A stretch of DNA of 64,000 nucleotides, taken from Actinomycetes bacterium. GTDB taxonomy: Bacteria > Actinomycetota > Acidimicrobiia > Acidimicrobiales > RAAP-2. The stretch is from positions 68,739 through 132,738 of the forward strand of contig JAJYNX010000023.1 in assembly GCA_021786095.1 (NCBI GenBank), given 5' to 3'. The notes beneath the pieces were generated by a model. That model was not told the origin of the DNA and made no database searches. It saw nothing but the letters and a program-made list of their open reading frames with translations. This document shows, in pieces, positions 8,937 to 17,372 of the stretch (position 1 is the stretch's first letter; each line of letters starts with the position of its first letter). Made by a program: the position numbers and the translations under genes.

Positions 8937-10177
8937 TCCCCGTGGACGAGGCACGGGCGTACGTACTCTCGCGGCTCTCGCCTCTGCGCCCCGTCGACCG
9001 TGCCCTCGGCGACGCCCTCGGGTGCGTGGCGGCGGCGGAGGTGCTCGCTCGCGAGGCGACGCCCCGCTTCGAGAACTCCGCGATGGACGGCTACGCACTG
9101 CGCGCCCGTGACACGGCGTCAGGCGCAGCGCGCCTGCGCATCGTCGACGTGGTGTTCGCCGGCGCGGCGTCCAGTCGAGCCATCGGCGAGGGCGAGGCCG
9201 CACGAATCATGACCGGGGCCCCGCTGCCCCCCGGCGCCGACAGCGTCTGCCTCCGAGAGGACACGCTCGTCGAGGCGGACGGGCACCACGTCCTCATTCA
9301 GCGCGCGGTACGCGACGGCGAGGCCGTGCGTCGCGTCGGCGAGGACGTGGTGGTGGGTCAGACACTGGTCCAGCCCGGCGACGTGATCGGACCAGCTCTC
9401 CTGGGAGCGCTCGCCGGCCAGGGCGTTCAGTCGCTGACGGTGCATCCCGCGCCGCGGGTGGGGGTTCTCTCGACGGGTGACGAGATCGTCGACGAGGCAT
9501 CGCCCCTCGCGCCCGGTCGTATCCGCGATGCCAATCGGCCCATGCTCATCGCGTCGCTGCGCCAATCGGGCTGCTCCCCCGTTGACCTCGGTCACGTCGA
9601 CGACGCGAAGGAGGCGCTGCGCGAGGCCTTCGAGCACGGTGCGCGCACGTGCGACGCGGTGATCTCCACGGGTGGCGTGAGCGCGGGCGACGCCGACTAC
9701 GTCAAGGTCGTCCTCGGCGAGCTCTTCGGCGACGCGGCGCGGTCCATGCAGGTCGCGATGCGACCGGGCAAGCCCTTCACGTACGCCTACGACGAGGCGA
9801 CGGCGACGCCCTTCTTCGCCCTCGCGGGCAACCCCGTCTCGACGCTCGTGGGCTTCGAGCTCTTCGTGCGGCCCGCGCTGCGGCACCTCGCGGGACACCA
9901 CGACCTCGAGAGGGTCGCGTGGCCCATGGTGCTCGACTGCGACATCGCACGCACGCGCGACGCCAAGCTGCACCTCATCCACGCGGTCTGCTACCTTCAC
10001 GAGGACGGGCGACTGCACGTGGCGCGCGTCGCCCCACCCGGCTCGCACCTCCTCTTCGCCGTCGCCGATGCGAACTGTTTGCTGCTGTCACCCGAGAGCG
10101 ACGGGCTGGTGGCCGGCGACGTCGTGTCGGGAATCATCGTCGACGAGTCGAGGGTCGCCGAGGGGCCCGGACACTAG
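8933..10177 (+). CDS. moeA: Molybdopterin molybdenumtransferase MoeA
   Basis: MoeA inserts molybdate into adenylated molybdopterin. The 414-residue product shows the family order: N-terminal domain with ENSAMDGYALR, a middle part with GEAARIMTGAPLPPGADSV and GEDV, then the catalytic MogA-like domain with VGVLSTGDEIV, GRIRDANRPM, STGGVSAGDADY, MRPGKPFTY and LAGNPVSTLVGFE. The GTG start at 8933 gives the usual MIPVDEA beginning. It overlaps the preceding small frame by four bases, so translation is probably coupled. It works with MogA (19.2 kb) and MobA (4.4 kb). Confidence 0.95.
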   Translation: MIPVDEARAYVLSRLSPLRPVDRALGDALGCVAAAEVLAREATPRFENSAMDGYALRARDTASGAARLRIVDVVFAGAASSRAIGEGEAARIMTGAPLPPGADSVCLREDTLVEADGHHVLIQRAVRDGEAVRRVGEDVVVGQTLVQPGDVIGPALLGALAGQGVQSLTVHPAPRVGVLSTGDEIVDEASPLAPGRIRDANRPMLIASLRQSGCSPVDLGHVDDAKEALREAFEHGARTCDAVISTGGVSAGDADYVKVVLGELFGDAARSMQVAMRPGKPFTYAYDEATATPFFALAGNPVSTLVGFELFVRPALRHLAGHHDLERVAWPMVLDCDIARTRDAKLHLIHAVCYLHEDGRLHVARVAPPGSHLLFAVADANCLLLSPESDGLVAGDVVSGIIVDESRVAEGPGH

Positions 10178-10253
10178 GTCGGCGACCAGGGTGCGCTCGG
10201 ACGGCGGCGCGCCCCGATCCCCTGACCAGTGACGAGCGACGCCACGCGCGACA

Positions 10254-10913
10254 TCATTCCCCGGTCGCCGTCTCCGACGGCTCGCCGACCTCCTCGCGCC
10301 ACCACCGTGGCGCATTCGTCGCGGCCCACTGCTCGCTCACGCGACCGCGCAGCATCGACGACAGGGCCTCACGATGGCGCAGAGCCATGACGACGTGCCC
10401 GACGATGACCACCGTCAACAGCCACGCGACGAGGTCGTGGACGAACGTGGAGCCCACCCGCCACGAGAGGGGGAAGTACGCGAACCACTTGAGGATGATC
10501 CCGGTGCCCAGCATGACCGTGCTCAGGGCTCCCACGAAAATGGCGTTCAGTTTCTGTGCCGGGTTGAACTTGTCCGCCGTGAGCGACGTGCGGCCGCGCG
10601 TCGTGAGCCATTCGACCTCCTCGCGACGCCAGACGTTGATGCGACGCAGATCACGCCGCATCCGGGCGCCCCACGGACCGGGCAGAGACAGGACGAGTGG
10701 AACGGGCAAGCTCACCCCCGCCCACAAGTGAACCTGCTCCACGGTGAAGCGGGGCAGCACCAGTCCGACCAAGGACCCGAAGTAGAGCGGGATCGCCGTC
10801 ACGACGAGCACCGCGAAGAGCAGGGCGGTGGTCCAGTGCGCGGCGCGTTGGACGGCGTCGAAGCGCACGAGGTCGCGCGGTGACGTGGTGGCCGCCCGTG
10901 AGCTCGCGTCCAT
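10254..10913 (-). CDS. Membrane cytochrome b subunit for MsrP-like enzyme
   Basis: This 219-residue protein has four predicted membrane segments: about residues 26-47 (ALLFAVLVVTAIPLYF), 62-78 (VHLWAGVSLPVPLVLSL), 127-145 and 166-186 (LTVVIVGHVVMALRHRE). It has His at AAHW, VHLW, FVHD and GHVV positions suited to bis-haem ligation, as in formate dehydrogenase gamma or cytochrome b561 subunits. Its ATG overlaps the stop of the upstream molybdoenzyme gene in the sequence TGATG, so the two are co-translated and probably form one complex passing electrons between quinone and the exported enzyme. Confidence 0.8.
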   Translation of the reverse strand: MDASSRAATTSPRDLVRFDAVQRAAHWTTALLFAVLVVTAIPLYFGSLVGLVLPRFTVEQVHLWAGVSLPVPLVLSLPGPWGARMRRDLRRINVWRREEVEWLTTRGRTSLTADKFNPAQKLNAIFVGALSTVMLGTGIILKWFAYFPLSWRVGSTFVHDLVAWLLTVVIVGHVVMALRHREALSSMLRGRVSEQWAATNAPRWWREEVGEPSETATGE

Positions 10914-11623
10914 CACGCCGGCGAGGCGGCGTCGGTCGCCCCCGTCGAGCCGTCCAGCCAGCCGTTGACGGGGTAGCCGTTCCTCTCCCAGAACCCGGGC
11001 TGGACGTCGCGCACGACCCGAATCGCCGACAGCCACTTGAGCGACTTGTACCCGTACATCGGCGCCACGTAAAGCCGTACCGGTCCGCCGTGCTCGGTCG
11101 TGACACGCGCCCCGAGCATCCGGTACGCCACGATGACGTCAGGGCGGCGTGCTTGATCGAGGGTGAGACTCTCCGTGTCGACCCCGTCGTAGGACTCGAA
11201 GGTCAGCGCCCGCGCCTCTCCCCGCACGCCGACGACATCGAGCAACTGGGAGAGACGCACTCCCTCCCAGTGGACGTCCGGGACCCGCCACCCCGTCACG
11301 CACTGGAAGGCGCGCACGAGCGAGGTCGACGGCAGGGCCTCGAGGTCGGCGAGGGTGAACGTGGTGGGTCGGTCGACGAGTCCGGTAACCGCGAGGCGGT
11401 AGCGGGAGTCACTGATGACGGGATACTGCCCACTGATCGAGTACAGGCGGAAGCGATCACCGCCCGGGAGCAGGCCACCGAGTCCCGAGCCCAGCGCGTT
11501 GGCGAGGCCCCGTTGGGCACTGGCGCCAACCGTCACGCCCAGCGCGCCCGCGGCGGCGAGGGCGATGAAGACCCGGCGCCCCACGCGAATTCCCTCGCCC
11601 GCCGGGCCGTTCGTCACGCGCAC
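10913..11623 (-). CDS. Exported MsrP/sulfite oxidase-type molybdoenzyme
   Basis: The 236-residue product has an N-terminal GRRVFIALAAAGALG that resembles a Tat signal, then an oxidoreductase molybdopterin domain. The motif FQCVTGW contains the Cys that ligands molybdenum; VHWEGVRLSQLL, EHGGPVRLYVAPMYGYKSLKWL are further family signatures. The nearest known system is MsrPQ, which repairs methionine sulfoxide in exported proteins, but the membrane partner here is a formate-dehydrogenase-like cytochrome b. The substrate cannot be told from sequence. The enzyme would use the cofactor without a nucleotide, made by genes on either side. Confidence 0.85.
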   Translation of the reverse strand: MRVTNGPAGEGIRVGRRVFIALAAAGALGVTVGASAQRGLANALGSGLGGLLPGGDRFRLYSISGQYPVISDSRYRLAVTGLVDRPTTFTLADLEALPSTSLVRAFQCVTGWRVPDVHWEGVRLSQLLDVVGVRGEARALTFESYDGVDTESLTLDQARRPDVIVAYRMLGARVTTEHGGPVRLYVAPMYGYKSLKWLSAIRVVRDVQPGFWERNGYPVNGWLDGSTGATDAASPA

Positions 11624-11782
11624 CGGGTCCCTCGTGGTACGGGTGTCCGTGGCCTCTCCCGGCTGCTCTCACCGTTCACACGCCCCTCCTCCGCGCCGGG
11701 TGGCTCCCTCGAGGCTCAGTGTACGGGCGAGCCCGCGGCTCGACGCCGCCACGCTCGCGGCCCGATCGGCGGACCGGACGAC

Positions 11783-12271
11783 CTAGGCGCGCGTCTCGGC
11801 GATGAGCCGCCCCCAATCCGCGGACGTGCCCCCCGTCTTTCGCAGAAGCACCAGGTCCTCGACGCGTGCGCGCGGATCGCGATCGACCACCGCACCGAGG
11901 AGGCTGAGGGCGGCGACGCAGCACGCCGTGAGCGCCTCCATCTCCACTCCCGTGCGGTGGACGGTCACCACGCTCGCGCGCACCACGACGCCGTCATCAC
12001 GCCGCTCGATCTCGACGTGGACGTCGTCGAGGTCGACGGGGTGGCACAGCGGGATCAGTCGGGAGGTGCGCTTGGCCGCCTGGACGCCCGCGAGCCGGGC
12101 CGCCAATCCGGGGTCGAGGCCGCCCGGCGGTGGCACGATCGCGAGGAGGTCGAGGCGAGAGCGAACGACGCAGCTGGCCTCGGCGGTACGCCGTGTGGAC
12201 TCCTTGCCCGATACGTCGACCATGCGCGCTCGGCCGTCGCTGTCGAGATGCGTGAATTCCTGCTCCGCCAC
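11783..12271 (-). CDS. moaC: MoaC homologue 1, lacking Lys51/Asp128/Lys131 equivalents
   Basis: MoaC makes cyclic pyranopterin monophosphate from the MoaA product. This 162-residue homologue keeps MVDVSGK, QAAKRTSRLIPLCHP (C76, H77), TGVEMEALTA (E110, E112) and RKTGG, so half of the active site is intact. The KGDV motif holding catalytic Lys51 (E. coli numbering) has become GLDP with Gly51, and YDMCKAV with Asp128 and Lys131 has become LLGAVVD. As a lone homo-oligomer it should therefore be inactive. The second homologue at 19808 keeps just what is lost here. GTG start with GGAGG close upstream. Divergent from moaA across 113 bases. Confidence 0.9.
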   Translation of the reverse strand: MAEQEFTHLDSDGRARMVDVSGKESTRRTAEASCVVRSRLDLLAIVPPPGGLDPGLAARLAGVQAAKRTSRLIPLCHPVDLDDVHVEIERRDDGVVVRASVVTVHRTGVEMEALTACCVAALSLLGAVVDRDPRARVEDLVLLRKTGGTSADWGRLIAETRA

Positions 12272-12372
12272 CGCGCCTCCGTCGCATCGATCTCGCGAGA
12301 GACCTCTGCGCCGATGCTACCCACGGTCACCACTGCGGCCACGGCCGCGGTGTCCGCACGGGTCGGCCTCAC

Positions 12373-12378
12373 TAGGCT
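12373..12378 (+). promoter_or_regulatory. -10 element TAGGCT of moaA
   Basis: TAGGCT, six bases, then ATG at 12385. This decides the long start of moaA, as there is no ribosome binding site. Confidence 0.6.
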
Positions 12379-12384
12379 CGCGAC

Positions 12385-13536
12385 ATGAGTCACGACGGCG
12401 CACAACCCGGCGCCACCGGCCTCTCGGCCGGCCGGGCCTCCTCCTCGGTGGCGACCGCGCCCGAGGGGGTCGCGGTCGCCCTCTCGGTGCGGCCTCACCG
12501 AACCGCGTCGAGCGGCGCACCCGACTCGCCCGCCGCCGCGTCCATGCCCGTCACCGGTGCGCTCGTCGACCGCTACGGCCGCGTCCACTCGGACCTTCGC
12601 CTCTCGATCACCGACCGCTGCAACCTGCGCTGCGTCTACTGCATGTCCGAGGACATGACGTTCCAGGCCCGCGAGGAGTTGCTCACCTTCGACGAGATCG
12701 AACGAGTGTCAGCCGTGGCGCGATCGCTCGGCGTGACCTCGGTCCGGCTCACCGGCGGCGAGCCGCTCGTCCGTCGCGGCGTCGAGGACCTCGTCGCACG
12801 ACTGCGCGCACTGGGCTACGACGACATCGCGTTGACGACGAACGCCGTGCGCCTCGGCCCGCTCGCCCGACGCCTGCGCGCCGCGGGCCTCACCCGAGTC
12901 AACGTCAGCTGCGACTCTCTACGACCCGAGCGCTACGCGTCGATCCGGCGCCGCGGCGATCTCGCGACGGTGCTCGCCGCCATGAACGAGGCCGAGTCGG
13001 TGGGCCTCGCGCCGCTCAAGGTCAACGTCGTGCTGCTGCGCGGCGTCAACGACGACGAGGTGCTCGACTTCGCCTCATTCGCCCGCGAGACCGGCCGGGT
13101 CGTGCGCTTCATCGAGTTCATGCCGCTAGACGCCCCGGGGCAGTGGGACCGTGGCCAACTGATCGCGGGCCGCGAGGTCCTCGAGCGCATCCACGCCGTC
13201 TGGCCGATCGAACCGGTCGACGGCTCCGATCACGTGGCCCCGGCCGAACGGTTCCGCTTCCGCGACGGACGCGGTGAGATCGGCGTGATCTCGAGCGTCA
13301 CGGAGCCGTTCTGCGGAACCTGCAATCGTCTGCGGCTCACCGCGGACGGGTCGCTGCGCAACTGCCTGTTCGCCAACGAGGAGAGCTCGGTGCGCGACGC
13401 CCTGCGCCGAGGCGCCAGTGATCACGAGATCGAACAGATGATGCGGCGGGCGGTGTGGGCGAAGCACCCCGGACACGCCATCAACGAGCCCGCGTTCCTT
13501 CGGCCGCATCGCTCGATGTCGATGATCGGCGGCTAG
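12385..13536 (+). CDS. moaA: GTP 3',8-cyclase MoaA
   Basis: MoaA is the radical SAM enzyme of the first cofactor step. The 383-residue product has a 53-residue low-complexity Ala/Ser-rich extension, then VDRYGRVHSDLRLSITDRCNLRCVYC with the CxxxCxxC cluster motif, TGGEPLVRRGVEDL, LTTNAVRLGPLARRL, and the C-terminal second cluster motif CGTCNRLRLTADGSLRNC. It ends in MIGG; the terminal double glycine is needed for catalysis in the family. The long start is favoured by the -10 element six bases before it; a Met at 12544 would give the usual length. Divergent from moaC homologue 1. Confidence 0.95.
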   Translation: MSHDGAQPGATGLSAGRASSSVATAPEGVAVALSVRPHRTASSGAPDSPAAASMPVTGALVDRYGRVHSDLRLSITDRCNLRCVYCMSEDMTFQAREELLTFDEIERVSAVARSLGVTSVRLTGGEPLVRRGVEDLVARLRALGYDDIALTTNAVRLGPLARRLRAAGLTRVNVSCDSLRPERYASIRRRGDLATVLAAMNEAESVGLAPLKVNVVLLRGVNDDEVLDFASFARETGRVVRFIEFMPLDAPGQWDRGQLIAGREVLERIHAVWPIEPVDGSDHVAPAERFRFRDGRGEIGVISSVTEPFCGTCNRLRLTADGSLRNCLFANEESSVRDALRRGASDHEIEQMMRRAVWAKHPGHAINEPAFLRPHRSMSMIGG

Positions 13537-13600
13537 CCCCTTTCGCGGCGCGCAGGGCGGCACTACTGTGTGCTCGAGCAGTTCGTGACTGGGGGGAGTT

Positions 13601-14716
13601 ATGAGCAGCGTACGGGTACTCGTGGGCACTCGCAAGGGGGCCTTCGTTCTCACCGCAGACGGGACTCGCCGTTCGTGGGCCATCGAGGGACCCCTCTTCG
13701 GCGGGTGGGAGATCTATCACCTCACGGGATCGCCGGTCGATCCGAACCGACTCTTCGCGTCCCAGTCTTCCGGGTGGTTCGGCCAGCTGATCCAGCGCTC
13801 GCACGACGGGGGCGCCACGTGGGAGCCGGTAGGCGGCCAGTTCGCCTACGACGGCGCACCCGGCACTCACCAGGGCTTCGACGGCACACCCCACCCCTGG
13901 GAGTTCTCCCGAGTGTGGCACCTCGAGCCCTCGCGCGACGACCCCGACACGGTGCTGGCGGGCGTGCAGGACGCCGCCCTCTTCCGTTCCACCGACGCGG
14001 GCGAGAGCTGGCACGAGCTCTCGGGACTGCGCGGCCACGCCAGCGCCGCGCTCTGGCAGCCCGGAGCCGGCGGCATGTGCCTGCACACGATCATCGTCGA
14101 TCCCACGGCCCCCAACCGGATCTTCGTCGCCATCTCGGCGGCGGGGGTGTTCCGATCCGACGACACGGGCGTGACCTGGCGACCGATCAACCGCGGCCTG
14201 CGCTCCGAGGGCATCCCCGATGACGACGCCGAGGTCGGGCACTGCGTGCACCGTATCGCGCTGCACCCGTCACGGCCCCACACCCTCTTCATGCAGAAGC
14301 ACTGGGACGTCATGCGCAGCGATGACGGTGGCGACTCGTGGACCGAGGTGAGCGGCAACCTGCCGAGCGACTTCGGGTTTGTGGTCGACGTGCACGCGCA
14401 CGAGCCCGACACCGTCTACGTCGTGCCGATCACGAGTGACTCGCTGCACTACCCCGTCGAGGGGCGACTACGGGTCTACCGCAGCCGAAGCGGCGGCGGT
14501 GACTGGGAACCGCTGACCACCGGCTTGCCCCAAGAGCACTGCTACGTGAACGTGCTGCGCGACGCGATGGCCGTGGACTCACTCGACGAGTGCGGCGTCT
14601 ACTTCGGCACCACGGGTGGCCAGGTCTACGCCTCCCCCGACGCTGGCGACACGTGGAGCGCCATCGCGCGCGACCTGCCGGCGGTGCTCTCGGTGGAGGT
14701 GCAGACCCTGACATGA
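13601..14716 (+). CDS. BNR/Asp-box beta-propeller protein
   Basis: The 371-residue product is built from repeated blades carrying Asp-box motifs: [44 protein letters not shown], and [11 protein letters not shown]. This is the fold of sialidases and of the WD40/YVTN/BNR-like proteins; there is no signal peptide, so it is cytoplasmic. The catalytic residues of sialidases are not evident. Its stop overlaps the start of a MoaD-like gene (ATGA), and this gene pair recurs in other bacteria as far as I recall. In this context it may be a scaffold or sulfur-transfer partner for that carrier protein, which is inference. Confidence 0.85.
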   Translation: MSSVRVLVGTRKGAFVLTADGTRRSWAIEGPLFGGWEIYHLTGSPVDPNRLFASQSSGWFGQLIQRSHDGGATWEPVGGQFAYDGAPGTHQGFDGTPHPWEFSRVWHLEPSRDDPDTVLAGVQDAALFRSTDAGESWHELSGLRGHASAALWQPGAGGMCLHTIIVDPTAPNRIFVAISAAGVFRSDDTGVTWRPINRGLRSEGIPDDDAEVGHCVHRIALHPSRPHTLFMQKHWDVMRSDDGGDSWTEVSGNLPSDFGFVVDVHAHEPDTVYVVPITSDSLHYPVEGRLRVYRSRSGGGDWEPLTTGLPQEHCYVNVLRDAMAVDSLDECGVYFGTTGGQVYASPDAGDTWSAIARDLPAVLSVEVQTLT

Positions 14717-15009
14717 TTCGCGTCGTGCTACCCCCTCACCTCACCACGCTCATCGGCGTCCACGGAGAGATCGAGGTGGACGTCGAGGTCCCGGCCAGCC
14801 AACGGTCTCTCCTCGACGAGGTCGAGCGCCGCTATCCCGTGCTCGTCGGGACGATACGCGATCCCGCGACCCACCGACGCCGAGCCTTCATTCGGTTCTT
14901 CGCCTGCGAGGACGACCTCTCGCATCAGCATCCCGACGCCCGGCTACCCGGCGACGTCGAGAGTGGCCGCGAGGCCTTCTACGTGGTGGGGGCGATGGCG
15001 GGCGGTTGA
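14713..15009 (+). CDS. MoaD/ThiS-like sulfur carrier (propeller partner)
   Basis: The 98-residue product has a beta-grasp pattern ([36 protein letters not shown]) and ends in VVGAMAGG, the double glycine needed for C-terminal thiocarboxylation. Residues 55-68 contain an insert [14 protein letters not shown] not seen in the classical MoaD at 19048. Its ATG lies inside the stop of the propeller gene, so the two are co-translated. It may serve a sulfur path other than molybdopterin synthase, since moaE is adjacent to the classical MoaD instead. Confidence 0.8.
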   Translation: MIRVVLPPHLTTLIGVHGEIEVDVEVPASQRSLLDEVERRYPVLVGTIRDPATHRRRAFIRFFACEDDLSHQHPDARLPGDVESGREAFYVVGAMAGG

Positions 15010-15085
15010 CCACGGTACCGTCGGTCGGCGCCACCCACCCATCCAGTGTGGGTGCTCACACCCTCGTTGCCGCACGGGGTCTCGT

Positions 15086-15091
15086 TAGTCT
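15086..15091 (+). promoter_or_regulatory. -10 element TAGTCT of the HTH-Mop gene
   Basis: TAGTCT, six bases, then GTG at 15098; no ribosome binding site is present. Confidence 0.55.
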
Positions 15092-15097
15092 GGGGCC

Positions 15098-15499
15098 GTG
15101 ACACGATATCGAGTGGGCCAGGCCGCCGAACTCCTAGGGATCAGCGTGGACACCCTTCGCCGCTGGGCTAGTGCCGGACGGATCTCCGTGTCGATCGGCA
15201 GTGACGGACGGCACTACTACGACGGTGCCGACCTGGCCGCTCTCGCCAGCACACTGGGCGCGGATCCCGCTCCCGAGCGCCCCCGCGCCCAGTCCGCGCG
15301 CAACCGCTTCGTCGGCATCGTGACCCGCGTCGTGCGCGACACGGTCGCCGCCCAAGTGGAGATTCAGGCCGGACCGCACCGGTTCGTGGCGTTGATCACT
15401 CGTGAAGCCGCCGACGAACTGGCGCTGGAGCCCGGCGTCGTGGTCGACGCCGTCGTCAAGGCCACCAGCGTAGGCGTCGAGATCCCGTCCCAGTTCTAG
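15098..15499 (+). CDS. Molybdate-binding HTH regulator (MerR-like HTH plus Mop domain)
   Basis: The 133-residue product begins with a MerR/excisionase-like DNA-binding domain (YRVGQAAELLGISVDTLRRWASAGRI), a short linker, and a C-terminal Mop/TOBE domain (residues 70-131: SARNRFVGIVTRVVRDTVAAQVEI ... VDAVVKATSVGVEI) that binds molybdate. Domain content and position next to modBC-modA make it the likely sensor for molybdate uptake and perhaps cofactor synthesis. It ends 10 bases from the convergent end of modBC. The leaderless start would keep its own expression independent of ribosome binding site control. Confidence 0.85.
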   Translation: MTRYRVGQAAELLGISVDTLRRWASAGRISVSIGSDGRHYYDGADLAALASTLGADPAPERPRAQSARNRFVGIVTRVVRDTVAAQVEIQAGPHRFVALITREAADELALEPGVVVDAVVKATSVGVEIPSQF

Positions 15500-15509
15500 A
15501 CCGCCGAGC

Positions 15510-17372
15510 TCACTGAGCGCCAGGGACGACGGAGCCGCCGCCCACGTGCGCCCACAGGGATACGTCGCGCGCCCGAATGACGAGCACGCACGCCTCACCC
15601 ACCGACCACGGCGCCGGATCCGACGAGCGCACCTGCAGCTCCTGCGAGGGCCCGACGGCGACGAGGTAGTCGCTCGCCACGCCGACGAAGGCGGCGTCGA
15701 GCACCGTCGCGAGCACGCGCGACACGTCGCGGTCGTCCCCGTGGGGCTCATCGGATGCTCTCTCCAGGGTGACCCGCTCGGGCCGCACGCTCCACGACAC
15801 GCTGGTGCCCGGCGCGAACGCCGACGCGTCCGCACGCACCAACGACCCGCCCCACGCGATGGTGTCCGGCGCGACCACCTCCGCCGGCGCCAGGTTCGTG
15901 ATGCCCACCAGCCGCGCGACCTCGGGCGAAGCGGGGCGCGCGAACACCTCACGACTGGGTCCGGACTGGAGTGCCGTTCCCCGGCTCACGACCAGGACAT
16001 CATCGGAGAGGAGACCGGCCTCCTCGGGGTCGTGGGTCACCAGAACGGTCGGCAGACCGGTCTCCTGCTGGAGCTGGCGTAGCAGGCGCCGCAACTCGTG
16101 GCGCACCGGCACGTCCAGCGCGGAGAAGGGCTCGTCGAGCAACAGCACCTCGGGTGAGCTGCACAACGCCTGCGCCAGGGCGACCCGCTGGCGCTGACCG
16201 CCCGAGAGCTGGCGGGGGTACGCCGCCGCGAGGCCGTCCAACCCGAGTCGCCCCCGCCAGTAGGCGGCGAGGGCGGGGGTCGCCCCGCGGGCGAACAGGA
16301 GTTGCTGGTCCACCGTCAGGTGCGGGAACAGCGCGAAGCCCTGGGCGACGTACCCGACACGCCGCTCGACGACCGGCACGTCGCCCAGATTGCGCTCGCC
16401 GCACCAGAATCCCACCCCCGGGCCGGCGAGACCGGCGAGGCTGCGCAACAGAGCCGACTTGCCCGCCCCCGAGGGACCCAGCACCGCCAGGTGCCGCACG
16501 GGCGTGTCGTGGACGAGTCGCAGGTGGAACGCACCGAGCCGCCGGTCCACGTCGAAGCGCAGTGGCTCGCCGGCGGCGCGGAGCGGAGCGCGAGGCTGAT
16601 CGACCACCGCGAGGTCGGGGTCCCGGTGCCGCGGGCGGACGCGGCTCAGCGCCACGACGACGCCCGCGACGCCGAGCGCCAGGGCCGTCGGCGCGAGGGT
16701 CGTCGGCAGGCCCGCGCCGCTGAACTGGTTGTACGTGTAGACCGGCAGAGACGTCGGGTTGTAGGCGAGCACCACCACCGCGCCGTACTCGCCGAAGGCC
16801 CGCAGCCACGCCAGGAGCATGCCGGCGCGAATGCCGGGGCCCGCGACCGGCACCGCCACGCGCACGAAGCGTGACACCTCGCCGTGGCCGAGCGTTGCCG
16901 CGACGTCGAGGAGCCCCTGGTCGATCGTCTCGAACACGGACCGGGCGGCGACGATGAGAAACGGTGCGGCCACGAAGGTCATCGCGAGGACGACGCCCAC
17001 GCGCGAGTTCGTGAGCTGGCGATGGAAGAGCCGTCCGAGGACGGTGTAGGGGCCGACCAGGTAGACCAGAATGATGCCGCTCATGAGCGGCGGCAGGGCC
17101 AGCGGAATCTGAACCAGCACGCCGACAGCCTTCGCGATGCGGCTCGTCGAGCGAGCGAGCACGAAGGCCAGTGGTACGCCGACGACCGTGATGAGGGCGA
17201 GGGAGATGGTCGCACTACTCAGCGAGAGACTGAGCGCCGGCCAGAGGCCGGGCTGGTGGAATCCGCGCTGGCTCGTGGAGACGAGACGAACGACGAAGGC
17301 CACCAGCGGCGCGCCCAGGTAGACGACGACCAGTGCGCCGAGCAGGCGCAGGGGGCTGCGCAGGCCGCTCAC
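15510..17372 (-). CDS. modBC: Fused molybdate ABC transporter permease-ATPase ModB-ModC
   Basis: One 620-residue chain joins both membrane and ATPase parts of a molybdate importer. Residues 1 to about 250 are the permease, with six or so membrane segments and the EAA-loop region GHGEVSRFVRVAVPVAGPGIRAG. The ATPase follows with Walker A GPSGAGKS (about residue 318), Q-loop, signature LSGGQRQRVAL, Walker B VLLLDEPFSALD and a C-terminal TOBE-like regulatory domain ending near the stop. Elsewhere ModB and ModC are usually separate. The GTG start overlaps the stop of modA in GTGA. A convergent HTH-Mop regulator follows directly. Confidence 0.92.
   Translation of the reverse strand: MSGLRSPLRLLGALVVVYLGAPLVAFVVRLVSTSQRGFHQPGLWPALSLSLSSATISLALITVVGVPLAFVLARSTSRIAKAVGVLVQIPLALPPLMSGIILVYLVGPYTVLGRLFHRQLTNSRVGVVLAMTFVAAPFLIVAARSVFETIDQGLLDVAATLGHGEVSRFVRVAVPVAGPGIRAGMLLAWLRAFGEYGAVVVLAYNPTSLPVYTYNQFSGAGLPTTLAPTALALGVAGVVVALSRVRPRHRDPDLAVVDQPRAPLRAAGEPLRFDVDRRLGAFHLRLVHDTPVRHLAVLGPSGAGKSALLRSLAGLAGPGVGFWCGERNLGDVPVVERRVGYVAQGFALFPHLTVDQQLLFARGATPALAAYWRGRLGLDGLAAAYPRQLSGGQRQRVALAQALCSSPEVLLLDEPFSALDVPVRHELRRLLRQLQQETGLPTVLVTHDPEEAGLLSDDVLVVSRGTALQSGPSREVFARPASPEVARLVGITNLAPAEVVAPDTIAWGGSLVRADASAFAPGTSVSWSVRPERVTLERASDEPHGDDRDVSRVLATVLDAAFVGVASDYLVAVGPSQELQVRSSDPAPWSVGEACVLVIRARDVSLWAHVGGGSVVPGAQ

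Noticed and set aside
10880-13277. Two overlapping plus-strand frames of about 500 codons
   Set aside because: Both cross the moaC and moaA genes and the intergenic gap out of frame, with low-complexity arginine-rich translations; they are shadows.
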